Below, one piece after another: positions 1 to 5,200 of a DNA stretch of 5,200 bases. This stretch comes from an uncultured Oscillospiraceae bacterium (GTDB taxonomy: Bacteria > Bacillota > Clostridia > Oscillospirales > Acutalibacteraceae): assembly GCA_900555545.1 (NCBI GenBank), contig USLQ01000099.1, positions 1 to 5,200 on the forward strand, read 5' to 3'. The notes under the pieces were generated by a model. It made no database searches. It was given only the letters and a program-made list of their open reading frames with translations, and had not been told where the DNA came from. The first letter of the stretch is position 1; every line of letters begins with the position of its first letter. The position numbers and the translations under genes were made by a program.

Positions 1-431
1 AGCAGAAGATCGATCCCTATCTCCGTCCGCTATACGACGCGCTGTTTGATATGCTCGGTGCGGAGAGTTTTGAAAAATATCAGTCACGCGGGGATATTGA
101 GGTCGCCCCGCTCGCCTATATGCGCGGCCGCACACTGGATGACAGCTTTATCATCCTGGATGAGGCGCAGAATACCACGCCCGAGCAGATGAAAATGTTC
201 CTTACGCGGCTGGGCTTCAATTCCAAGATCGTCGTCACCGGCGATATTACCCAGATCGACTTGCCATCTGGCAAGCGGTCGGGCCTAGTTCAGGCGGCCA
301 AAATTTTAAAGAACGTACCGGATATCGAGATCAGCCGGTTTTCCGACAAAGACGTTGTCCGTCACCGGCTGGTTCAGGATATAATCAAAGCCTATGATAA
401 ATACGAGGAGGTCAGGAAACATGCCAGATAA
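1..431 (+). CDS. phoH: PhoH-family ATPase (YbeZ-like), C-terminal part
   Basis: Partial gene, cut by the left edge; the frame is open from base 3 and gives 142 residues before TAA at 429-431. PhoH/YbeZ proteins are cytoplasmic P-loop ATPases, implicated through their partner YbeY in rRNA maturation and RNA metabolism. Visible evidence: the Walker B segment [19 protein letters not shown] (DEAQ at about residues 53-56 of the visible part), followed by the sensor-like segment [12 protein letters not shown] (about 77-88), and the C-terminal motif [19 protein letters not shown]. All are hallmarks of the family. The Walker A loop and roughly the first half of the usual ~320-residue protein lie outside the window. 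The gene ends 11 bases inside ybeY, so the two are probably translationally coupled; this pairing is conserved in many bacteria. An internal ATG at 51 is not the start, because homology continues upstream of it ([16 protein letters not shown]). Family assignment is firm; the exact cellular role is less settled. Confidence 0.95.
   Translation, partial: QKIDPYLRPLYDALFDMLGAESFEKYQSRGDIEVAPLAYMRGRTLDDSFIILDEAQNTTPEQMKMFLTRLGFNSKIVVTGDITQIDLPSGKRSGLVQAAKILKNVPDIEISRFSDKDVVRHRLVQDIIKAYDKYEEVRKHAR
406..412 (+). promoter_or_regulatory. Ribosome binding site of ybeY, inside phoH
   Basis: AGGAGGT lies 8 bases before the ATG at 421. It is a near-perfect anti-16S match and decides the ybeY start: the in-frame ATG at 394 has no such site and would add nine residues (MINTRRSGN) encoded within phoH. 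Confidence 0.85.
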
Positions 432-930
432 AGTAAAAGTAATCATCACCAATGAACAAAAAGAAGTCAAGATCCCCACGGGCATGCGCATGCTTGTGAG
501 GCGCTGCTGCACAGCGGTACTGACGCTCGAGAATTTTGAGGGTTCCGCGGAGGTCGACGTCCGCTTTGTCAACGATGAGGAGATCCATCGCCTCAACCGT
601 GAGTTCCGCAATGTGGATAAGAGCACGGATGTGCTCTCCTTCCCGCTGGGCGAGAACGGCGTGTACGATACCAACCCGGAGACCGGGGCCAAAATGCTGG
701 GCGATATTGTCATCTCCATGGAACATGCTCAGGATCAGGCTAAGCGCTACTGCCACTCCCTCCAGCGCGAGGTGGGGTTCCTTACCGTACACTCCATGCT
801 GCATCTGCTCGGCTATGACCACGTCAACGAGGGGATCGAGACGGTTCGTATGCGCGAAAAGGAGGAGACGGTCCTCACACAGCTCGGCCTCAAGCGCGAC
901 AGCAGCTATTACATGGGGGATGTGGAGTAA
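421..930 (+). CDS. ybeY: Endoribonuclease YbeY, rRNA maturation factor
   Basis: 169 residues, a normal length for the family (UPF0054). YbeY is a zinc-dependent single-strand endoribonuclease of the cytoplasm, known for a role in 16S rRNA 3'-end maturation and 70S ribosome quality control. The zinc site is intact: [12 protein letters not shown] gives the HxxxHxxxxxH triad at H124, H128 and H134. The conserved segment [18 protein letters not shown] (about 58-75) carries the conserved arginine R60 and the TDVLSFP strand, and LGDIVIS (93-99) follows. The residue after the first zinc histidine is Ser rather than the Gly of the textbook HGxLHLxGYDH motif. Start chosen at 421 because of the strong ribosome binding site at 406-412; an earlier ATG at 394 is less likely. 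It overlaps phoH by 11 bases and is followed by era after 31 bases, giving a compact ribosome biogenesis group. The dgkA and cdd genes that sit between ybeY and era in many Firmicutes are absent here. Confidence 0.97.
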   Translation: MPDKVKVIITNEQKEVKIPTGMRMLVRRCCTAVLTLENFEGSAEVDVRFVNDEEIHRLNREFRNVDKSTDVLSFPLGENGVYDTNPETGAKMLGDIVISMEHAQDQAKRYCHSLQREVGFLTVHSMLHLLGYDHVNEGIETVRMREKEETVLTQLGLKRDSSYYMGDVE

Positions 931-947
931 TCCCGTCCCCATTGTTT

Positions 948-954
948 AAAGGAG
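948..954 (+). promoter_or_regulatory. Ribosome binding site of era
   Basis: AAAGGAG lies 7 bases before the ATG at 962, within the 31-base ybeY-era gap. No promoter or terminator is evident in this gap, so era is probably read from the phoH-ybeY transcript. Confidence 0.8.
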
Positions 955-961
955 TATCACT

Positions 962-1855
962 ATGCCCGAAACCAAATCCGCCTTTATTGCAATCGTCGGC
1001 TGCCCGAATGTGGGCAAGTCCTCTATCCTCAACCGGCTCCTGGGGCAAAAAGTAGCCATCGTCTCCTCCAAGCCGCAGACTACGCGCACGCGTATTATGG
1101 GTGTGCTCACCAAGGGGGATACCCAGCTTGTCTTTACGGACACACCGGGCTTTCACCGCCCGGGTACCAAGTTGGGTGAGAAGATGGTTCAGGCCGTGGG
1201 CGACAGCATTGCGGACGTGGATGCCTGTATGCTCGTCACGGAGCCCGGCGAAGGGATCCGCTCTCTGGAGCGTGAGCTGGTGGACAAGTTCAAGGCGGCG
1301 CGCGTACCGGTGATTCTTGTAATCAATAAGATTGACACCCTCCACCAAAAGGAGATGCTGATCCGCCGTATGGCGGAGTGGGCTCAGGTATATGATTTTG
1401 ATGCCGTCGTGCCGGTCAGTGCACAGACGGGCGAGGGTTTGGGCGAGTTGGAGTCGGAGCTGATGCAGCTCGCGCAGGAGAGCATCTGGTTTTTCCCGGA
1501 TGACACGCTCACCGACCAGCCGGAGCGCGTGCTGGCAGCGGAGATGATCCGCGAAAAGGCGCTGCGCCTGCTGCAAAAGGAAGTGCCGCACGGTATCGCT
1601 GTGGAGATCGAAAAAATGCGCGAGCGCGAGAACAGCGATCTCACCGATGTAGAGGCGGTCATCTACTGCGAGAAGGAATCGCACAAGGGGATTATCATTG
1701 GCAAGGGCGGCGAGATGCTCAAAAAAATTTCCACCTATGCGCGTCAGGATATGGAGCGCTTTTTCGGCTGCCGGATCAATCTCAAGTGCTGGGTCAAGGT
1801 CAAAGAGGGCTGGCGCAACCGCGAAGGGTTAATCCATAACTTTGGTTTGGATTGA
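962..1855 (+). CDS. era: GTPase Era
   Basis: 297 residues, the full length expected for Era, an essential or near-essential GTPase that binds the 3' end of 16S rRNA and helps assemble the 30S subunit. All GTPase motifs are seen: G1 GCPNVGKS (13-20), G2 switch TTRTRI (40-45), G3 DTPG (60-63), G4 NKID (122-125) and G5 SAQ (153-155). A C-terminal KH domain carries the RNA-binding loop GIIIGKGGEMLKKI (243-256), and the protein ends KEGWRNREGLIHNFGLD, close to the usual Era terminus. The start at 962 fits the family N-terminus (a few residues before FIAIVGCPNVGKS) and the ribosome binding site at 948-954. Nothing looks broken. Both neighbours upstream act in ribosome biogenesis, so the operon has a shared theme. 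A 141-base gap follows before the next gene, the likely end of this transcriptional block, although no strong terminator is visible. Confidence 0.98.
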   Translation: MPETKSAFIAIVGCPNVGKSSILNRLLGQKVAIVSSKPQTTRTRIMGVLTKGDTQLVFTDTPGFHRPGTKLGEKMVQAVGDSIADVDACMLVTEPGEGIRSLERELVDKFKAARVPVILVINKIDTLHQKEMLIRRMAEWAQVYDFDAVVPVSAQTGEGLGELESELMQLAQESIWFFPDDTLTDQPERVLAAEMIREKALRLLQKEVPHGIAVEIEKMRERENSDLTDVEAVIYCEKESHKGIIIGKGGEMLKKISTYARQDMERFFGCRINLKCWVKVKEGWRNREGLIHNFGLD

Positions 1856-1866
1856 TTCGGCTTCTT

Positions 1867-1882
1867 GCACATGTTTTTGTGC
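1867..1882 (+). other. Small inverted repeat just after era
   Basis: GCACA (1867-1871) pairs with TGTGC (1878-1882) around a T-rich loop, 12 bases past the era stop. It is short, with no run of T after the stem, so it is at best a weak terminator or an RNA-stability hairpin. Confidence 0.3.
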
Positions 1883-1886
1883 CGGA

Positions 1887-1916
1887 TTTCATGCAAAAGT
1901 GAGATGAAAACTTTGC
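1887..1916 (+). other. Overlapping alternative hairpins in the era-yqzL gap
   Basis: Two inverted repeats share bases. TTTCAT (1887-1892) can pair with ATGAAA (1904-1909). GCAAAAGT (1893-1900) can pair with ACTTTGC (1910-1916) with one bulged A. The loop of the first pairing contains the left arm of the second, and the loop of the second contains the right arm of the first, so both cannot form as simple nested stems. The pairs are mostly A-T and no T-run follows. They could be chance in this AT-richer gap. Confidence 0.25.
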
Positions 1917-1928
1917 CACTGATAGCAC

Positions 1929-1955
1929 TTTGGCTGCGTGGGCAGAGTATATAAC
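1929..1955 (+). promoter_or_regulatory. Candidate promoter for yqzL-recO-mutS2 (weak)
   Basis: TATAAC at 1950-1955 (within TATATAAC from 1948) resembles a sigma-A -10 box. The best upstream partner is TTTGGC at 1929-1934, a poor -35 match with a 15-base spacer. The location, in the only sizeable intergenic gap, is what makes it plausible. Transcription would begin near 1961-1963, leaving a leader of about 35 bases before the yqzL ATG. The same bases also form the left arm of the stem described at 1948-1999. Confidence 0.3.
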
Positions 1956-1999
1956 AGGCGTCAAAACCGCTAATTTGTGATGCGGAGGCTTGTTATATG
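1948..1999 (+). promoter_or_regulatory. Stem-loop covering the yqzL ribosome binding site and start codon
   Basis: TATATAACAGGC (1948-1959) is complementary to GCTTGTTATATG (1988-1999) over 12 consecutive pairs: ten Watson-Crick and two G-U (1957-1990 and 1948-1999). The right arm includes the last G of the ribosome binding site and the whole ATG at 1997-1999. Inside the 28-base loop, CCGC (1967-1970) can pair with GCGG (1982-1985), covering the first part of the GGAGG site (1984-1988). RNA carrying both arms should have the start region masked. The pairing is seen directly; any regulatory role is inference. Confidence 0.45.
1984..1988 (+). promoter_or_regulatory. Ribosome binding site of yqzL-like gene
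   Basis: GGAGG lies 8 bases before the ATG at 1997. It is the main support, with the protein motif, for calling a real gene in this short frame. Confidence 0.75.
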
Positions 2000-2161
2000 G
2001 ATGAGAAAACAAATTTTTGGAAGATTTTTACGCAGACGGGGCGCGTGGAGGATTATCTGACCTACCGCCGGCACATGCGAACCGGCAGCGGAAGAGGGGA
2101 GTCGCATGCGCCGCACAACAGACGGGCTGATCATCCGGGAACAGGCGATCGGGGAACGTGA
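1997..2161 (+). CDS. yqzL: YqzL-like small protein
   Basis: 54 residues. The N-terminal half reads NFWKIFTQTGRVEDYLTYRR (residues 6-25), which matches my memory of the YqzL family pattern (aromatic-W-x-x-F-x-x-T-G-x-I/V-x-x-Y-L) found in short proteins encoded between era and recO in Firmicutes. Function is unknown for the family. No signal peptide, membrane segment or cysteine motif is visible. The start is supported by GGAGG at 1984-1988. The last 18 residues (37-54, HAPHNRRADHPGTGDRGT) are encoded by bases that also encode the recO N-terminus in another frame, so this polar, low-complexity tail is probably unconstrained; related proteins are usually somewhat shorter. The overlap of 56 bases suggests co-translation with recO. 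It is a small gene easily missed in annotation. The family call rests on one short motif plus position. Confidence 0.8.
   Translation: MDEKTNFWKIFTQTGRVEDYLTYRRHMRTGSGRGESHAPHNRRADHPGTGDRGT
2067..2086 (+). other. GC-rich inverted repeat before the recO ribosome binding site
   Basis: GCCGG (2067-2071) and CCGGC (2082-2086) can form a 5-pair stem with a 10-base loop, inside yqzL and just upstream of the recO ribosome binding site. It might influence recO initiation or may simply reflect GC-rich coding sequence. Confidence 0.25.
2094..2101 (+). promoter_or_regulatory. Ribosome binding site of recO, inside yqzL
   Basis: GAGGGGAG ends 4 bases before the ATG at 2106. It supports that start, which also fits the conserved RecO N-terminus, and shows that recO initiation occurs within translated yqzL. 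Confidence 0.65.
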
Positions 2162-2849
2162 CCGCCTGGTGACTGTTTTGACGCGGGATCTGGGGATCAT
2201 CCGCGCCTTTGTGCGTGGGGCTAAGAATATTAAGAGCCATATGGCCTCCTCCACCGGTTTGCTGTGTTATTCCCGCCTGTCCGTATACGAGGGCAAAGAC
2301 AAGTACATAATTGAGGACGCCGTTCCGATTGAGGTGTTCTTCCAGCTGCGCGATGACATTGTCAAGCTATCACTCGCGCAGTATTTTTTAGAGCTCGACT
2401 ATGAGCTCGCCCCCAAGGAGGAGCATGCAGACGACTGCCTGCGGCTGACGCTCAATTCTCTGCACATGCTTGCGAGTGGAAAAATGGAGCCGGCGGCGGT
2501 CAAGCCCATCATGGAGCTCCGCCTGCTCAGCTATGCCGGCTATATGCCGGATGTTGTGGCCTGCCACAACTGTGGGGAGTACCTGACGGACAGGATGTTT
2601 TTTTTGCCTCAGGAGGGGCGGCTGTACTGTATGCACTGTGTGTACCCTGCGGGGTGCGTCGGCCTGTCGGCCGGAGCGGTACAGGCTATGCGCCATATTG
2701 TGCTGTCGGAGCCCTCGCGCCTTTTTTCCTTCCGGCTTTCTCCCGCATCGCTTGGGGAACTGGAGGAGGCCAGCGAACAGTACCTGATGGCCCAGACGCG
2801 GCGGAAATACAAAACACTTGATTTTTACCATTCGATTGCAACCATATAA
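2106..2849 (+). CDS. recO: DNA repair protein RecO
   Basis: 247 residues, normal for RecO. It acts with RecR (and RecF) to load RecA onto single-stranded DNA coated by SSB, and promotes strand annealing. Visible evidence: the N-terminal OB-fold opening TDGLIIREQAIGERDRLVTVLTRDLG (the GERD and LTRDLG pattern is characteristic), followed by RAFVRGAKNIKS (33-44), the typical basic strand of the fold. The helical C-terminal domain carries a zinc-finger-like pair: CHNC (C153, C156) and CMHC (C175, C178), as in many Firmicutes RecO proteins. ELRLLSYAGYMPDVVACHNCG (137-157) is the classic family segment. The start at 2106 is set by the ribosome binding site at 2094-2101 and the expected N-terminus. 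It overlaps yqzL by 56 bases in a different frame and is followed after 24 bases by mutS2, so the three are probably one transcript. Confidence 0.97.
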   Translation: MRRTTDGLIIREQAIGERDRLVTVLTRDLGIIRAFVRGAKNIKSHMASSTGLLCYSRLSVYEGKDKYIIEDAVPIEVFFQLRDDIVKLSLAQYFLELDYELAPKEEHADDCLRLTLNSLHMLASGKMEPAAVKPIMELRLLSYAGYMPDVVACHNCGEYLTDRMFFLPQEGRLYCMHCVYPAGCVGLSAGAVQAMRHIVLSEPSRLFSFRLSPASLGELEEASEQYLMAQTRRKYKTLDFYHSIATI

Positions 2850-2859
2850 CCACTCAAAC

Positions 2860-2863
2860 GGAG
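2860..2863 (+). promoter_or_regulatory. Ribosome binding site of mutS2
   Basis: GGAG lies 10 bases before the ATG at 2874. An in-frame TTG at 2868 lies only 4 bases after it, too close for a good start, so the ATG is preferred. Confidence 0.6.
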
Positions 2864-2873
2864 TTTATTGACC

Positions 2874-5200
2874 ATGAACGATTTGAATAGACATTATCGG
2901 ACGCTGGAGCTGGACAAGATCCTCGCCATGCTCGCGGATTGCACCGCGTGCGACGATGCGGCGGAGCGCTCCCGGCAGATCCCGCCTGCGGGCGAGCTGC
3001 ACGAGGTGGAGGACCGCCTGGAGCGCACGCTCTGCGCGCACAATATGCTCGCGCGGTATGGCGGCCCGTCCTTTGGCGGGCTGCACAACACGGATAATTC
3101 CCTCGCCCGGGCAAAGGCGGGGGCCAGCCTGACCATGCGGGAGCTGCTCGATGTGGCGGGCAATCTGCGCGTCATTCGCACCGTTTCCGGTTGGCGCGAG
3201 AACTCCGGGCAGGAGCTCTGTGTGCTGGATGACCTCTTCTCCCGCCTGACGCCCAACAAATACCTTGAGGAGCGGATCACCTCCGCCATCCTCTCGCCGG
3301 AGGAGATGGCCGACACCGCCTCCCCGGAGCTGGCGGATCTCCGGCGCAAGATGCGCTCGGCCCAGGACCGCGTCCGCCGCCAGTTGGATAAAATGATCCA
3401 TTCCAAGCAGATCTCCCAGTATTTGCAGGATGCCGTTGTCACCATCCGCAATGGGCGCTTTGTCGTGCCCGTGCGCAGTGAGTGCCGCTCGAGCGTGCCG
3501 GGCCTGGTGCACGACTCCTCAGCCTCCGGCGCGACCGTTTTTATTGAGCCGCTCGGATGTGTGGAGGCGAATAACGAGATCAAAGTGCTCATGAACAAGG
3601 AGCGCGAGGAGATCGTACGGATCCTCCAGGAACTCTCGGAGTTGGTGGGCGGCTTTGCCGACACCGTGCGTGTGAGCTATGACGCCGCGGTGGATCTGAA
3701 CATCATCTTTGCCAAGGCGCAGCTCGGCTACCAGATGAAGGCCGTTGTCCCGGCAGTCAATGACCGGGGGATAATCCGGCTGCACCGCGCGCGCCATCCG
3801 CTGATTGATCCGAAAAAGGTCGTCCCAACGGATATCGAGCTGGGCAAGGACTTCGATACGCTCATCATCACCGGACCCAACACGGGTGGTAAGACCGTCT
3901 CCATGAAGACGGTCGGCCTGCTCTCCCTGATGGCGATGTGCGGCCTGATGATCCCTGCCGGGGATCAGAGCGAGGTGGCCGTTTTCCATCACGTGCTGGC
4001 CGATATCGGGGATGAGCAGAGCATTGAGCAGTCGCTCTCCACTTTCTCGTCCCACATGACCAATATCATTGATATCCTGTCCGTGGCGGATGACAGCAGC
4101 CTGATTTTTATTGACGAGTTGGGAGCGGGTACGGATCCCACCGAGGGGGCCGCCCTTGCGATGGCGATCCTGGAGCGCCTGCACCTGATGGGCGCCAAGG
4201 TGATGACCACCACGCACTATACGCAGCTGAAGGCTTATGCGCTGAATACGGCGCGCGTGGAGAATGCGAGCTGTGAATTTAATATCGAGACGCTGGAGCC
4301 CACCTACCGCCTGTTGATCGGCGTGCCCGGGCGCTCCAATGCGTTCGCCATCTCCAGCCGGTTGGGGCTGGGGGAGGATGTTGTCGAGCGCGCCAAGGAG
4401 TTTGTCTCCGGTGACAATACACGTTTTGAGGACGTTGTAGAACAGCTGGAGATCTCCCGCCGGGAGTTGGATAACCAGCGTGAGGCGGCGGATCAGGCGC
4501 GGATGGAGGCGCAGCACGCACGCGACGAGGCGCGCCGCAAGCTCGCCGAGATCGACGCCAAATACGATGCGGAAATCGAGCGCGGCCGCAGTGAGGCGGT
4601 TCGGATCGCCGATAAGGCGCGGCGCGAGTCCCAGACCTTCCTGATGGAGCTCGACCGGCTCAAGAAGGAACTCAAAAAATCCGGGGACGTGGAGAAGACG
4701 GCCGCTCAGGCACGCGCGGTCAGCAAAAAGAAAATGGGTGCGCTCGACGAGATCGCCGACCCCATCCGCCGCCGGGAGCTGGAGGAGGACTATGACCCGA
4801 ACTTCCCGATCCATGCGGGGGATACGGTTTTGATCGCGGATATCGGCTCCCAGGCCGAGGTCCTTACTCCGCCGGATAAGGACGGCAATGTTCAGGTGCA
4901 GTCCGGCTTGATGAAAATGCGCGTCCACCGCAGTAACCTGCGCCCCAGCAAGGCGCCTAAAAAGAAAAAGCCTGCCGGTACCCGCAGCGTCCGCGGTGTG
5001 GAGAGCCGGGCCAGCCGGGCGCTCGCCACCACGGTGGATCTGCGCGGCATGACCAAGGATGAGGCGCTGCTGGTGCTCGACCGCTTCCTCGACAGTGCGG
5101 TCCTCTCCGGGATCAGCGATGTCACCATCGTCCACGGCAAGGGAACGAGCGTGTTGCGCGCGGCAGTGCAGACGTATCTGAAAAAGAACCCGCGCATTAA
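2874..5200 (+). CDS. mutS2: Endonuclease MutS2 / Smr-domain ATPase, C-terminus cut off
   Basis: The frame stays open from ATG 2874 to the right edge: 775 full codons with no stop, against a usual ~785-800 residues, so roughly the last 20-30 are missing. MutS2 lacks the mismatch-recognition domains of MutS. It is known as a suppressor of homologous recombination in some bacteria and as a factor acting on collided ribosomes in Bacillus subtilis. Domains in order: core/clamp region (about 1-320) with VPGLVHDSSASGATVFIEP; ATPase with Walker A GPNTGGKT (334-341), signature SLSTFSSHM (387-395), Walker B LIFIDELGAGTDPTEG (D414, E415) and TTHYTQLKAYAL; a long charged coiled coil (about 518-603); a KOW-like beta segment beginning HAGDTVLIADIG (about 647); a lysine-rich linker (about 693-705, PKKKKP); and the Smr nuclease domain with VDLRG (721-725) and HGKG (754-757). 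All key residues seen are intact. It lies 24 bases after recO and is probably co-transcribed. Confidence 0.96.
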   Translation, partial: MNDLNRHYRTLELDKILAMLADCTACDDAAERSRQIPPAGELHEVEDRLERTLCAHNMLARYGGPSFGGLHNTDNSLARAKAGASLTMRELLDVAGNLRVIRTVSGWRENSGQELCVLDDLFSRLTPNKYLEERITSAILSPEEMADTASPELADLRRKMRSAQDRVRRQLDKMIHSKQISQYLQDAVVTIRNGRFVVPVRSECRSSVPGLVHDSSASGATVFIEPLGCVEANNEIKVLMNKEREEIVRILQELSELVGGFADTVRVSYDAAVDLNIIFAKAQLGYQMKAVVPAVNDRGIIRLHRARHPLIDPKKVVPTDIELGKDFDTLIITGPNTGGKTVSMKTVGLLSLMAMCGLMIPAGDQSEVAVFHHVLADIGDEQSIEQSLSTFSSHMTNIIDILSVADDSSLIFIDELGAGTDPTEGAALAMAILERLHLMGAKVMTTTHYTQLKAYALNTARVENASCEFNIETLEPTYRLLIGVPGRSNAFAISSRLGLGEDVVERAKEFVSGDNTRFEDVVEQLEISRRELDNQREAADQARMEAQHARDEARRKLAEIDAKYDAEIERGRSEAVRIADKARRESQTFLMELDRLKKELKKSGDVEKTAAQARAVSKKKMGALDEIADPIRRRELEEDYDPNFPIHAGDTVLIADIGSQAEVLTPPDKDGNVQVQSGLMKMRVHRSNLRPSKAPKKKKPAGTRSVRGVESRASRALATTVDLRGMTKDEALLVLDRFLDSAVLSGISDVTIVHGKGTSVLRAAVQTYLKKNPRI

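Noticed and set aside
394..420. Upstream ATG as the ybeY start
   Set aside because: It has no good ribosome binding site, and the extra residues lie in the phoH coding region. The ATG at 421 has AGGAGGT at ideal spacing.
482..493. Perfect 12-base palindrome GCATGCGCATGC
   Set aside because: It falls inside ybeY coding sequence (Met-Arg-Met region), is a single copy in the gene, and is easily produced by alternating GC-rich codons.
412..942. Open frame of 176 codons on the - strand over ybeY
   Set aside because: Antisense to ybeY, which has an intact zinc motif and ribosome binding site; no motif in the antisense product.
890..1684. Open frame of 264 codons on the - strand
   Set aside because: Antisense to era; rich in Arg, Leu and His with no family motif. 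A shadow of the real gene.
1913..1941. TTGCCA at 1913-1918 as a -35 box
   Set aside because: No -10-like sequence occurs 16-18 bases downstream; the TATATAAC stretch is about 30 bases away, too far.
4428..4690. Possible repeat region in mutS2, rich in Glu, Arg and Ala codons
   Set aside because: This is the charged coiled coil expected in MutS2; there is no exact DNA repeat unit.
3519..5135. Long open frame of 538 codons on the - strand
   Set aside because: It lies wholly antisense to mutS2, whose motifs are intact across this range. GC-rich codon use in the sense gene commonly leaves an open antisense frame, and the translation shows no recognisable domain.

Overview
The window looks like a piece of ordinary chromosome from a GC-rich member of the Clostridia (Bacillota), plausibly an Oscillospirales-type gut anaerobe. 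The grounds are the gene order (a PhoH-family ATPase, ybeY, era, a yqzL-like small gene, recO, mutS2), the strong AGGAGG-type ribosome binding sites, and protein sequences of Firmicutes type. The yqzL-like gene and the MutS2 (rather than MutS) form are especially typical of Firmicutes. Genus or species cannot be fixed from the sequence alone. I saw no mobile element, CRISPR array, tRNA or rRNA.

Layout, all on the + strand. Positions 1-431 hold the C-terminal part of a PhoH-family ATPase, cut by the left edge. Positions 421-930 are ybeY, overlapping phoH by 11 bases. Positions 962-1855 are era, 31 bases after ybeY. A 141-base gap (1856-1996), visibly richer in A and T than the genes, is the only sizeable intergenic space. 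It holds several small inverted repeats and a notable 12-pair stem that would cover the start codon of the next gene. Positions 1997-2161 hold a 54-residue YqzL-like protein whose 3' third overlaps the start of recO by 56 bases. recO runs 2106-2849, and after 24 bases mutS2 starts at 2874 and runs off the right edge, lacking only its last few dozen residues.

How the genes fit together: PhoH (YbeZ-like), YbeY and Era are all linked to ribosome biogenesis, with YbeY and Era acting near the 3' end of 16S rRNA. RecO belongs to RecFOR recombinational repair. MutS2 is a MutS-like ATPase with a C-terminal Smr domain, linked in different Firmicutes to suppression of recombination and to rescue of collided ribosomes. 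The tight spacing suggests phoH-ybeY-era are co-transcribed, and likewise yqzL-recO-mutS2. The gap at 1856-1996 is the natural place for a second promoter.

Overall this is a conserved housekeeping region. I found no convincing new multi-gene system. The best candidates for a second look are the possible RNA switch at the yqzL start and the yqzL/recO out-of-frame overlap.
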